Positions 17,897 to 25,740 of a stretch of 64,000 nucleotides of DNA are shown in pieces; positions within the stretch are counted from its first letter, which is position 1; the number at the start of each line of letters is the position of its first letter. The position numbers and the translations under genes are program-made. The notes beneath the pieces are model-generated. The model did not search any database, had not been told where the DNA came from, and was given only the letters and a program-made list of their open reading frames with translations. Source of the DNA: CBDFKU01 sp965248975 (GTDB lineage: Bacteria; Chloroflexota; Dehalococcoidia; Lucifugimonadales; JAGWBF01); the NCBI GenBank assembly GCA_965248975.1, contig CBDFKU010000020.1:1-64000 (forward strand), written 5' to 3'.

Positions 17897-18024
17897 GGTG
17901 TTGACTCCTTTCCGAGCCCCCAACGCCCATTTTCCGCAGGAGGCGGCTGAATTGTAGCAGTTTTGAAGGGCCGAAACAAGGCAGCCAGGTTTGGCAGAGT
18001 ATCGGAATCGTGCCATTGATGACC

Positions 18025-18054
18025 TTGGCTTATATAGAGAATAGTGGGTATAAT
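18025..18054 (+). promoter_or_regulatory. Sigma70-type promoter candidate for lepB
   Basis: TTGGCT (18025-18030), 18 bases, then a perfect TATAAT (18049-18054), in an AT-rich intergenic region about 65 bases before lepB. Confidence 0.5.
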
Positions 18055-18120
18055 CGATAGTACGGTATTACCACAATATGCTAAATCAGCTTCTGCCTCT
18101 ATACATCCACGGACCATCAG

Positions 18121-18747
18121 ATGTCCCACATAGTTCGTGAGTTCCTTGAGGCCGTAGTCCTCGCTCTGATGGTGTTCTTCGTCATCCAGGTCAGCGTCCA
18201 GAATTTCAGGGTCGAGGGCCACAGCATGGAGCCCACGTTAAGCGGTGGAGAGTACGTCATGGTCAACAAGCTCTCCTACTTCAAGCTGGACATGGAGCGC
18301 CTGGCCAGGCTGGTCCCGTTTTGGGACGTCGACCCCGGCGAGGAAAAGTATCTGCCCTTCTCCCACCCGCCCCAACGCTGCGACGTGATAGTCTTCCACG
18401 CCCCGCCCTCTCCAGACCGTGACTTCGTGAAAAGAGTGGTGGGGCTCCCCGGAGAGAAGGTGCAGATCGAGAATGGCAGGGTCAAAATCAACGGCGAGTT
18501 TCTCGATGAACCCTGCTTGGCGGAGTCCAACCTTTCCCGTCCCATGGACTGCATTCCCACCCTGCAGCGGTTCGGATGTACTCTACAGGAGGACCAGTAC
18601 TTCGTCCTGGGCGACAATCGGGGCAGCAGCAACGATTCCCGAGACTGGGGCCCCGTTTCCTTGGACCGCATCGTCGGGAAGGTGTGGTTTATCTACTGGC
18701 CGTTGTCCAAGCTCCCCTTCCTGGACTCCGTCAAGATCGGCAACTGA
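18121..18747 (+). CDS. lepB: Signal peptidase I
   Basis: Membrane-bound serine/lysine protease that cleaves signal peptides from exported preproteins. A single N-terminal transmembrane helix (about residues 8-25) precedes the catalytic Ser34 in GHSMEPTL. The general base is Lys104 in DFVKRVVGLPGE, and the conserved GDNRGSSNDSRDWG box follows near residues 160-175. At 208 residues it has the usual length of the small Gram-positive/Chloroflexota form. It is monocistronic by context. It would process the exported proteins of this window that lack a lipobox. Confidence 0.95.
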   Translation: MSHIVREFLEAVVLALMVFFVIQVSVQNFRVEGHSMEPTLSGGEYVMVNKLSYFKLDMERLARLVPFWDVDPGEEKYLPFSHPPQRCDVIVFHAPPSPDRDFVKRVVGLPGEKVQIENGRVKINGEFLDEPCLAESNLSRPMDCIPTLQRFGCTLQEDQYFVLGDNRGSSNDSRDWGPVSLDRIVGKVWFIYWPLSKLPFLDSVKIGN

Positions 18748-18917
18748 TACAGCCTTCCTATCTCCAGAGTTTTTCGATTCCCGGTCCCGTGGAATGTAGT
18801 CCCGCTCACTCCGAGCTTGTCGATGGCTGCCCTCATGGTTCGACAGCCTTACCATGAGCGTTAGACTTCTGCCTATTAAGATAATCGAAAGGTCCTCTTT
18901 TCGTCTCGAAGCCCCCA

Positions 18918-18946
18918 TTGACAGTCGGACACCTAGGTGATATGAT
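18918..18946 (+). promoter_or_regulatory. Consensus promoter upstream of the Fur/Zur gene
   Basis: TTGACA (18918-18923), 17 bases, TATGAT (18941-18946), 34 bases before the ATG at 18981. Just downstream, TGATTGAGACATAGTATCA resembles the operator half-sites found before znuA, so the regulator may repress itself. Confidence 0.65.
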
Positions 18947-18980
18947 CGCCAGTGATTGAGACATAGTATCAGAAGGTGAT

Positions 18981-19424
18981 ATGAGAAGGGGCGGGTATTC
19001 AAGGGCTGATCTGCTGATGCGGGTCATGGAGGACAGAGGCCATCGCTCCACCGAGCCCCGTCGGGCGCTGGTGCGGAGCGTGGCGGCCAAGGATAGTCAC
19101 TTCACGGCCGAGGAGCTGCATAAAGGGCTCCCTCAGGTGGGCCGGGCCACCGTGTATCGCTCCCTTAGCCTGCTGGTCGAGGCTGGCGTCCTCTGCCGGG
19201 TCCTGCTGGAGGACGGAAGCCTCCACTATCAGCTGAGCCACCGGGGCCATCACCACCACCTGATATGCACAGAGTGCGGCCTCACCCAGGACCTGCTGGG
19301 ATGCGACATCGAAGGCATGCTCGATGAGAAGGCCGCCGAGCTTGGATTCCAGACGGAGGGACATCGTCTGGAGGTCTACGGCCGGTGTTACAAGTGTGTA
19401 CCGGCCGAGGAAGCCGCGGACTAG
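18981..19424 (+). CDS. Fur-family metal-dependent repressor, probably Zur
   Basis: A 147-residue Fur-family protein: winged helix in the N-terminal half (FTAEELHKGL…VGRATVYRSLSLLVEAGVL) and a dimerisation/metal domain after it. Metal ligands visible are the run HRGHHHHLICTECG, the C-terminal GRCYKC, and Cys in LLGCDIEGML. CxxC pairs like these form the structural zinc site. The gene immediately precedes a zinc importer and two palindromes, so zinc (Zur) rather than iron is the likely effector. PerR or Mur functions are less likely from context. Confidence 0.88.
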   Translation: MRRGGYSRADLLMRVMEDRGHRSTEPRRALVRSVAAKDSHFTAEELHKGLPQVGRATVYRSLSLLVEAGVLCRVLLEDGSLHYQLSHRGHHHHLICTECGLTQDLLGCDIEGMLDEKAAELGFQTEGHRLEVYGRCYKCVPAEEAAD

Positions 19425-19439
19425 TCTCCCTTTGATCCT

Positions 19440-19460
19440 TATTGATACTGACTCTCAATA
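19440..19460 (+). promoter_or_regulatory. Palindromic operator candidate 1 before znuA
   Basis: TATTGA and TCAATA form a perfect 6-bp inverted repeat separated by nine bases, in the short AT-rich gap between the Fur-family gene and znuA. It shares the GATAC core with the next palindrome. Confidence 0.5.
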
Positions 19461-19468
19461 CTGTTCGT

Positions 19469-19489
19469 AATTGATACCAAGTATTAATT
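19469..19489 (+). promoter_or_regulatory. Palindromic operator candidate 2 (Zur-box-like)
   Basis: AATTGATAC - CAA - GTATTAATT is a 21-bp near-perfect palindrome (8 of 9 pairs match), ten bases before the first possible znuA start codon. Its size and position fit a Fur/Zur operator that would block znu transcription or translation-start access when zinc is plentiful. Confidence 0.6.
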
Positions 19490-19498
19490 GATGCTCGG

Positions 19499-20467
19499 GT
19501 GACGCTATCCTGGATGTCAATCAAAGCCATCTCTCTGGTGTTCCCAATGGCGGTGGCCCTGATCGCCATGGGGCTGGCCTGTGGCGGCAATGGGAACTCC
19601 GCGCCGACACCGGCAGCCTCGGAGAAGGTGCGGGTGGTTGCCACCATGGCCATACTGGCGGATTTCGTGAAGAACGTGGGAGGCGATAGAGTGGAGGTCA
19701 GCTCCATCGTCGAGCCGGGCGCCGACGTCCACTCCTTTCAGCCCACGCCGGGGGACAGCCTGACCATCAGCCGGGCCGATCTCATTGTATCCAACGGCCA
19801 TGGCCTGGACTCTTTCCTGGACTCGGTGATCGACGCTGCCAAAAACGCGGAGGCGATCCGCATCGTGGCTGCGGAAGGGATCGAGGTCTCAGCCGATGTA
19901 GAAGCCGAGGACACGGACCCAGAAGACGAGCGCGGACACCGGGGCGAAGGGAATCCCCACTTCTGGCTTAACCCTCTGAACGTCGTCCACTACATAGAGC
20001 GGATCCGCGATGGACTGACACGGGTTGATCCCGAGGGTGCCCAGGAGTACCGCGCCGGTTCCGAGACATATGTCTCAAAGCTGAAAGCCCTTGATGGCGA
20101 GATCGCAGCGGCCCTGGAGGCCGTCCCGACAGAGAGGCGGCACCTGGTGACCTTCCACGACGCCTTCGGCCATTTCGCCGACCGGTACGGCTGGGAGGTC
20201 TCCGCCTTCGTGAAGGGCGACGCCGGCGACGTAACCCCCGAAGCGGTCGTCGAGGCGCTGGGCCGGATCGAGGAACAGGGTATCCCCATGGTCTTCGCCG
20301 AGCCTCAGTTCTCTTCGGACGTGCTGCACCGGGCGGCCTCCGACGCCGGCGTAGAGGTCGGCACCATCTACTCGGATGTCCTGGATGGCCAGGCGTCAAC
20401 TTACCTGGAAATGATGAGGTTTAACCTTCGAAGCCTCGTGGGCCTGGCGGCCGTGGAGGAGGAGTGA
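19499..20467 (+). CDS. znuA: Zinc ABC transporter substrate-binding lipoprotein
   Basis: Captures extracellular Zn(II) (possibly Mn(II)) and hands it to the ZnuBC channel. The start is GTG 19499 or ATG 19514; either gives a lipoprotein signal ending in the lipobox IAMGLAC-G. The TroA/ZnuA fold shows metal ligands in PGADVHSFQPTP, in NPHFWLNPLN, in HDAFGHFADRYGW and in the C-terminal IYSDVLD. The acidic, His-poor loop EAEDTDPEDERGH before the second ligand block stands where ZnuA proteins usually have a His-rich loop. Length is normal. It is first in znuA-znuC-znuB. Confidence 0.92.
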   Translation: MTLSWMSIKAISLVFPMAVALIAMGLACGGNGNSAPTPAASEKVRVVATMAILADFVKNVGGDRVEVSSIVEPGADVHSFQPTPGDSLTISRADLIVSNGHGLDSFLDSVIDAAKNAEAIRIVAAEGIEVSADVEAEDTDPEDERGHRGEGNPHFWLNPLNVVHYIERIRDGLTRVDPEGAQEYRAGSETYVSKLKALDGEIAAALEAVPTERRHLVTFHDAFGHFADRYGWEVSAFVKGDAGDVTPEAVVEALGRIEEQGIPMVFAEPQFSSDVLHRAASDAGVEVGTIYSDVLDGQASTYLEMMRFNLRSLVGLAAVEEE

Positions 20468-20474
20468 GCATCCC

Positions 20475-21305
20475 ATGAACGGCATGGACGGTATGAACGG
20501 CGGGACGCCGGTGCTGGACGTCAAGGGCTTGTGGGCTGGCTACGGCCACACTACCGCCCTGGAAGACGTGAGCATCCAGGTGCCCCAGGGGCAGATTCTT
20601 GGGATTATCGGGCCCAACGGATCGGGAAAGTCGACTCTGTTCAAGGTCATCCTGGGTCTGCTGGCCCCCTGGCGGGGCGAGGTGATGACCTTCGGCCGGC
20701 CCGGCGGCTCCCAGCGATCCATGGTGGGGTACATGCCCCAGATGGAGCTGGTGGACTGGGACTTCCCAATCACGGTGGGGGATGTAGCCCTGATGGGCCG
20801 CTACGGACGCCTGGGGCTGGTCCGACGCCCTTCCAAGACTGACCGCAAGGCTGCCGAGGAAGCCCTGGAGCGGGTGGGCATGGCCGATATGCGGGGACGC
20901 CTCATCGGCGAGCTGTCAGGGGGACAACGTCGTCGTGCTCTGCTGGCCAGGGCCCTGGCCGACCACCCCAAGCTCTTGCTGCTGGACGAGCCGTTGGCCG
21001 GGCTGGATGCCACGGCCCAGCACCAGCTCCTGGACATCATCTGGGAGCTGCAACAAGAAGGAGCCACGGTGGTCCTGAGTACCCACGATCTCTCCTGCGT
21101 GTCGAGCGCCTGTCACCAGGCCGCCTGCCTTAACCGCTATCTGGTAGCCCACGGCACCCCTGGGGAAGTCCTGACGGAAGGGGTCCTCAGCGAGACCTTC
21201 GGCACCCATCTCCTGATGGTACACCTGGATGGCCAGGCGTACGCCTACCAGCACCATCTCCATGGCCGTCCGAGCCCGAGGGAAGCCGTCGTCGCCGATG
21301 ATTGA
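20475..21305 (+). CDS. znuC: Zinc ABC transporter ATP-binding protein
   Basis: The 276-residue ATPase of the zinc importer. Walker A is GPNGSGKSTL, the signature is LSGGQRRRALLARAL and Walker B is LLLLDEPLAGLD, followed by the switch His in STHDLSCV. It starts seven bases after znuA and its end overlaps the beginning of znuB by eight bases, showing a tight operon. The C-terminal tail contains YAYQHHLHGR, a small His cluster. Confidence 0.93.
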   Translation: MNGMDGMNGGTPVLDVKGLWAGYGHTTALEDVSIQVPQGQILGIIGPNGSGKSTLFKVILGLLAPWRGEVMTFGRPGGSQRSMVGYMPQMELVDWDFPITVGDVALMGRYGRLGLVRRPSKTDRKAAEEALERVGMADMRGRLIGELSGGQRRRALLARALADHPKLLLLDEPLAGLDATAQHQLLDIIWELQQEGATVVLSTHDLSCVSSACHQAACLNRYLVAHGTPGEVLTEGVLSETFGTHLLMVHLDGQAYAYQHHLHGRPSPREAVVADD

Positions 21306-22194
21306 CGCCTTCGCCGACCCCTTCGAACCCGTCTTCATGCAGCGCGCTTTCCTGGCGGCGGCCCTGGCCGCCACCGTTTGCGCCGTGGTTGGAACCTTCG
21401 TGGTGCTCAAGGGGCTTGCATTCATGGGCGACGCCGTAGCCCACTCTTCCCTCCTGGGGATAGCCGCCGCCTACCTCATAGGCGGGAGTATCTTCTGGGG
21501 GGCCTTCGCCTGGGCTGTGCCGGCGTCGGTGGCGATCACCTTCATCAGCCGCCACGCTCGGATCCGCCTGGACACGTCCGTCGGCATCATATACGCCGGG
21601 GGGTTCGCCCTAGGCATTATCGTCGCCAGCCAGGCCAGCAACTACACCTCGGACCTGTTCAGCTTCCTGTTCGGCAACGTTCTGGGGGTTTCCTGGAGCG
21701 AGGTAATCCTGATCGGTGTGGTGGCAGGTGTGGTCCTTTCCCTGGTCGGCCTCTTCTACAAGGAGTTGCTCTTCACCTCCTATGATGCCACCATGGCGGC
21801 GGCCTCGGGCATACCCGTCCGCCTGATGCAGTACCTGCTGCCAGTGCTGGTGGGTGTGACCACGGTGGCGGCCCTGAAGACGGTGGGGATCGTGCTGGTG
21901 TTGGCCCTGCTGGTGACGCCTCCGGCGACGGCGGGGCTGCTGGCCCGGCGCCTGCCTTCCATCATGGCCGTCTCGGTGGTGGTGTCGCTGGCCTCAGTGG
22001 TGGCGGGGCTGTACCTCTCCTATCACTTGGACCTGCCCTCTGGTCCCAGCATTGTCATGGTCGCCACCGGACTTTTCGTGCTAGCCCTGGTGCTGTCGCC
22101 TTCGCGGGGACTGGTGGGGTACTGGCGCCGGCCCGACAGGGGCCTGCCGGCGGAGGCTCCCTTGACATATCCGGTGGGCGAAGAGTTACGATAG
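21298..22194 (+). CDS. znuB: Zinc ABC transporter permease
   Basis: An ABC-3 family membrane permease of about 298 residues with eight or so hydrophobic segments. I take ATG 21298 (MIDAFADPFEPVFMQRAF) because homologues begin close to this point and it gives the short overlap with znuC. Typical family blocks are GTFVVLKGLAFMGDAVAHSS near the N-terminus, DSA-like TSYDATMAAASGIPV and VGIVLVLALLVTPPATAGLL in the middle. It forms the transmembrane path for zinc with ZnuC. Confidence 0.93.
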   Translation: MIDAFADPFEPVFMQRAFLAAALAATVCAVVGTFVVLKGLAFMGDAVAHSSLLGIAAAYLIGGSIFWGAFAWAVPASVAITFISRHARIRLDTSVGIIYAGGFALGIIVASQASNYTSDLFSFLFGNVLGVSWSEVILIGVVAGVVLSLVGLFYKELLFTSYDATMAAASGIPVRLMQYLLPVLVGVTTVAALKTVGIVLVLALLVTPPATAGLLARRLPSIMAVSVVVSLASVVAGLYLSYHLDLPSGPSIVMVATGLFVLALVLSPSRGLVGYWRRPDRGLPAEAPLTYPVGEELR

Positions 22195-22204
22195 TCCCAT
22201 ATCC

Positions 22205-22624
22205 ATGCCAAGCCTCATATCCCTTCCCTTGATCGTGGCGACCCTGGTGGTGGCCCTGGTGTCCGGGCTGCTTGCCCCGATCGCCGACCATCACTACGCC
22301 GAGCGGCTGCCCCTCCACGACCATGTCCACTTCGGGCCGCCCGATCCCGACCACGTCCATCCCTATGAGGTGTCCCACGACCATGTCCACGATGTCCCTG
22401 GCGCGGACCCGGGAGCGGCGCCCAAGGGAGGTGAACGAGGCGCTACGGTGTTCCTCCCCGCCGGCGACGACGTGCTGCTGAGCCTGGCTCCCCTCGCTGC
22501 GCCAACCTCGACGGTAAGCTTGGTCTCCGGGCCTGACAACCCCGGGCTGCTGCCTTTCTTCTCCGGGGATAATGTCCTCAGCGAGGTCTTCACGGCACCC
22601 CCCTACCCCCCTCCGCGAGCCTAG
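22205..22624 (+). CDS. His-rich exported or membrane-anchored protein, putative metal handling
   Basis: A 139-residue protein with one N-terminal hydrophobic segment (residues 5-24, an uncleaved anchor or signal peptide). It is followed by a dense His/Asp stretch: DHHYAERLPLHDHVHFG, PDHVHPYEVSHDHVHDV. The rest is Pro/Ser-rich with no known domain. It lies ten bases after znuB, so it belongs to the zinc operon and may bind or buffer zinc outside the membrane, replacing the His loop missing from ZnuA. I know of no named family for it. Confidence 0.7.
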   Translation: MPSLISLPLIVATLVVALVSGLLAPIADHHYAERLPLHDHVHFGPPDPDHVHPYEVSHDHVHDVPGADPGAAPKGGERGATVFLPAGDDVLLSLAPLAAPTSTVSLVSGPDNPGLLPFFSGDNVLSEVFTAPPYPPPRA

Positions 22625-22658
22625 CTCACGATTCCCCTGTGCCCTCCTCCTAGGAGGC

Positions 22659-23273
22659 ATGGTCAATCGATCCAGGATCGCTACTCAAAGGGGATTTTGC
22701 TTGGCTCTCAGTGCCGCTTATCGGAAACTGCTTGCGCCCGCCACGGTCATGGCCCTGGTAGGCGTCCTCTTGGTCCTCAGCGCCGATGGCCTGGGGACGG
22801 CCTCCGCAAACGGCAACACCCGCACGCTGGTCAGGAACCAGAGGATCGGGCCCTACGAGGTCGAGGTGGGGGTCTTTCCAGGAAAGCCCAAAGTGGGCAA
22901 CCTCCACCTCAGCGTCGTGCTGACGGATGCCGAGGCTGGGAACCTCATTACCGACGCCGTGGTGACGGTGGCAGCAAGGGGTCCGGAGGGATCGACAGAC
23001 GTGGGGCCGGTGCCCGCCGAGAACAGCCCCCAAACGCCCCAGTTCTTCGAGGCCGATATCCCACTGGACATGGAGGGCCCCTGGGCCATGACTCTGGAGG
23101 TGGACGGGGGTCTGGGGCCCGTCAGCGTGGACATCGCAATGGAAGTGACCGAATCCGGCATCAGTATGGCCTTCTTGGCGGCCGTGGCCATTGCGGCGTT
23201 GATCGCGTTGATATGGATATTTAGCTTCGTCGGCAAGCGCAGGCGCCGCCGCAGGAGCTTGGGAAGAGGATGA
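22659..23273 (+). CDS. FixH/YtkA-like exported protein with C-terminal membrane anchor
   Basis: About 204 residues from ATG 22659, placed after TAGGAGG. An N-terminal signal segment (around residues 18-45) ends near ASA-N. A beta-rich domain follows with the YtkA/FixH-like pattern GPYEVEVGVFPGKPKVGNLH then LSVVLTDAEAGNLITDAVVTV, then a transmembrane helix and a basic tail (KRRRRRRSLGRG). Proteins of this type are often found beside copper or cytochrome-oxidase functions. Here it precedes a cupredoxin-like lipoprotein and a multi-pass membrane protein. Role inferred only. Confidence 0.6.
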   Translation: MVNRSRIATQRGFCLALSAAYRKLLAPATVMALVGVLLVLSADGLGTASANGNTRTLVRNQRIGPYEVEVGVFPGKPKVGNLHLSVVLTDAEAGNLITDAVVTVAARGPEGSTDVGPVPAENSPQTPQFFEADIPLDMEGPWAMTLEVDGGLGPVSVDIAMEVTESGISMAFLAAVAIAALIALIWIFSFVGKRRRRRRSLGRG

Positions 23274-23280
23274 GGAGATA

Positions 23281-23706
23281 ATGGTGGCCATCAAAAGAAT
23301 GAGGCTCGCCCCGCTGCCTGTGGGCGCGGCCATACTCGCCACCCTTCTAGTGGCCGCCTGTGGAGGCGGTGGCGAGCCAGAGAATCTGGTGATCCCGGTA
23401 ACTGTCGAGCACGAGAAGCTGGAACCCGAAACCCTCAAAGTAAAGCACAATGACATGGTCACCCTGAGGATAGAGACCGACGAGCCGGGAGAGTTCCACC
23501 TGCACGGCTACGACATCCGGGAGGACGTCGTGCCCGGAGAGACTACGGACTTCGTCTTCGAGGCCAGCGCAGAGGGTAGGTTCAAGATTGCCTTCCATCC
23601 GACGAGTGGCAGCGATGATGAAGAGGCCGAGGAGCACGGGGATGAGGATCACGAGGAAGGGGAGGAGGAGATAGACATAGGCACCCTCGAAGTAAGGCCC
23701 AGATAG
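23281..23706 (+). CDS. Cupredoxin-like lipoprotein with acidic/His tail
   Basis: A 141-residue lipoprotein: signal peptide ending LLVAAC-GGGG. A small beta-barrel resembling a cupredoxin follows (LKVKHNDMVTLRIETDEPG, EFHLHGYDI, VPGETTDFVFEASAEGRFKI). The type-1 copper ligand set is not complete: His residues occur in FHLHGYD, but there is no C-x-H-H/M loop, and the site is AFHPTSGSDDE. The tail is Asp/Glu/His-rich. It starts seven bases after the previous gene, RBS GAGGAG, and is co-transcribed. Likely extracytoplasmic metal (copper?) binding. Confidence 0.65.
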   Translation: MVAIKRMRLAPLPVGAAILATLLVAACGGGGEPENLVIPVTVEHEKLEPETLKVKHNDMVTLRIETDEPGEFHLHGYDIREDVVPGETTDFVFEASAEGRFKIAFHPTSGSDDEEAEEHGDEDHEEGEEEIDIGTLEVRPR

Positions 23707-23711
23707 GACAG

Positions 23712-25334
23712 ATGAACACCCGCCTTAAGATTGTCCTGCCCCTACTGGCGCTGGGGGCCGCCCTGGCGGCCTCACCGGCCTACGCTCACGGCTTCGGAGA
23801 GAGGTACGACCTTCCCGTGCCGCTGGGCTACTTCATGGCCGGGGCGGGAGCTGCCGTGGCACTGTCCTTCACCATCATCGGCATCTTTGCCCGGGGCGGC
23901 CCGAGCCGGGGCGCCTACCGGAGGCACGACCTCCTGTCCCACCCGTTGGCCCGGGCCGTCCTGACCGGCGCGTTGCTTGTCTGGCCGCTCCGGCTGCTGT
24001 CGGTGTTCCCGCTTGGCCTGGTGATCGCCACCGGGCTTGTCGGTAGCCAGACTTCATCCCTGAACTTCGCCCCCACTTTCGTCTGGATAATCTGGTGGGT
24101 GGGGATGGGTTTCGCGGTGGCGCTGATCGGCAACTTCTGGGCCCTGGTAAACCCATGGAAGGTGCTCTTCGGGTGGGCCGAGGCGTTGTACGCCAGGATC
24201 AGGCCCGGGGCGAGCCGCTCCTTCAACGAAGAGTACCCATCGGGGTGGGGAATCTGGCCTGCCCTGGTGCTGTTCCTGGCCTTCTCATGGATCGAGAACG
24301 CCTATTCTGAGTCTGCCGTCCCGGAGAGAGTCGGCGTAATGGCCATCGCCTACACCATCATCACCCTTGGGGGCATGCTGTACTTCGGCAAGCACCAGTG
24401 GCTCCGACATGGGGAGGCCTTTACCGTGGTCTTCGGCTTCCTGGCCCGGTTCTCTCCTACCGAGGTTCGAGTCACGGACCCTGAGATCTGCGACGCCTGT
24501 GGGTCGGGTTGCAGGGACCTCGATGGGGGGTGTGTGGACTGCTACGAGTGCTTCGAGAGGGCAGGGGCCAGTCTACCCACAGGAGCCAGGACGGCTGGGG
24601 CCGCCGCTTGCCTTACGCCCAACTCAAGCCCCGGCGCCGGACGTCAACTGAACCTCCGGCCCTTCGCCGCCGGCCTCGTCCGAAATGAGCGGGTGACCAC
24701 CGACACGCTCGCCGTGGTGATCCTTTTGCTGTCCACGGTAACCTTCGACGGCTTCGGCGCGACGCCCGCCTGGGTGGACGTCCAGGGGTATTCCCTGGAC
24801 GTGTTCTCCGGGACCCTCAACAACGTGGTGCTTAACGGCATCACCATCGCCAACACCCTGGGGTTGGTGCTGTTTCCTGTGGTCTTTCTGCTGGTGTACC
24901 TGACCTTCAGCTACTTCATGTCCAAGGCGGTGGGTGGCACTGCGGGAGTGGCCGATCTGGCGAAGGCCTTCGTGTACTCGCTGATACCCATCGCGCTGGC
25001 CTACAACATAGCCCACTTCCTCACCCTCCTGCTGGTCCAAGGCCAGCTCATCGTGCCCCTGGCCTCGGACCCCTTTGGCAAGGGGTGGGACCTCTTCGGC
25101 ACGGCCGACTACACCATCGATATCGGTGTCATTAATGCCAAGATACTCTGGTTCTTGTCGGTGGGAGTCATCGTCCTGGGGCACGTGATCGCCGTGTACC
25201 TTGCCCACCGAGTAGCTACGCGCCTGTTCGAGACCAGTGCAATGGCCCTCAGGAGCCAGGTCCCAATGCTGGCCCTGATGGTGCTGTACACCGTTGTGAG
25301 CCTGTGGATCATCGCCCAGCCCATCGCTGACTAG
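23712..25334 (+). CDS. Multi-pass membrane protein with Cys-rich loop
   Basis: A 540-residue integral membrane protein with an N-terminal signal-like segment (ending AYAHG) and about ten hydrophobic helices. Between helices near residue 258-280 is a Cys cluster, C-D-A-C-G-S-G-C and G-G-C-V-D-C-Y-E-C-F, six Cys within 26 residues. This would suit a metal or disulfide site. Similar large membrane proteins in Actinobacteria and Chloroflexota are sometimes annotated after fenitrothion hydrolase, but I see no basis for that activity here. It starts six bases after the cupredoxin gene and closes the operon, so a metal-related membrane role is the simplest guess. Confidence 0.6.
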   Translation: MNTRLKIVLPLLALGAALAASPAYAHGFGERYDLPVPLGYFMAGAGAAVALSFTIIGIFARGGPSRGAYRRHDLLSHPLARAVLTGALLVWPLRLLSVFPLGLVIATGLVGSQTSSLNFAPTFVWIIWWVGMGFAVALIGNFWALVNPWKVLFGWAEALYARIRPGASRSFNEEYPSGWGIWPALVLFLAFSWIENAYSESAVPERVGVMAIAYTIITLGGMLYFGKHQWLRHGEAFTVVFGFLARFSPTEVRVTDPEICDACGSGCRDLDGGCVDCYECFERAGASLPTGARTAGAAACLTPNSSPGAGRQLNLRPFAAGLVRNERVTTDTLAVVILLLSTVTFDGFGATPAWVDVQGYSLDVFSGTLNNVVLNGITIANTLGLVLFPVVFLLVYLTFSYFMSKAVGGTAGVADLAKAFVYSLIPIALAYNIAHFLTLLLVQGQLIVPLASDPFGKGWDLFGTADYTIDIGVINAKILWFLSVGVIVLGHVIAVYLAHRVATRLFETSAMALRSQVPMLALMVLYTVVSLWIIAQPIAD

Positions 25335-25382
25335 GTACCCTGCTTGGCATGGATCAGAGGCGGGCAGGGACCTAGGTGGACC

Positions 25383-25616
25383 TCACTCGCCAATATTCTC
25401 TATCTTCACCGTCGGCGGGGGTGATCCATCGGTCGAGGTGGTCGCCGGTACGGTGAGCAGCACGACCGCCCACATGACGACTCCCACGGCAACTCCGGCG
25501 GCACTGAAGGCCCTTAGGCCAACCGTTGTGCTCCCCCGATATGCCACAAAGCCACCCACGATCAACGCGGTTCCGAGAATAGCCAGGGTCATTATTATGA
25601 TCCATCCCCAGTCCAT
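25383..25616 (-). CDS. Small two-helix membrane protein
   Basis: A 77-residue protein from ATG 25616, seven bases after GGGAGG. Two hydrophobic helices (IIIMTLAILGTALIVGGFVAY and VGVVMWAVVLLTV) flank a short loop; a polar C-terminal tail follows (TDGSPPPTVKIENIGE). I recognise no family. It lies between two convergent or tandem units and is transcribed away from the secreted protein gene at 25741. Confidence 0.6.
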   Translation of the reverse strand: MDWGWIIIMTLAILGTALIVGGFVAYRGSTTVGLRAFSAAGVAVGVVMWAVVLLTVPATTSTDGSPPPTVKIENIGE

Positions 25617-25683
25617 GTTTGAACCTCCCATCCATATTAGTCCGCCTGCGGCCGCTTCCGCGCCCGTTAGTTAAAACGAACGA

Positions 25684-25715
25684 GGCGGGCGCCGGTGCTT
25701 TCGCCGGCCCCCGCC
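25684..25715 (-). terminator. Rho-independent terminator for the 25741-26562 gene
   Basis: GGCGGG..CCGG pairs with CCGG..CCCGCC around a short loop. On the minus strand it is followed by CGTTCGTTTTAAC, a modest T run. It stands just after the stop of the secreted protein gene. Confidence 0.6.
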
Positions 25716-25740
25716 CAGTGACGGGACCTCGGGACGAGAG

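Noticed and set aside
16877..17950. Long plus-strand frame opposite ino1
   Set aside because: Antisense shadow of inositol-1-phosphate synthase.
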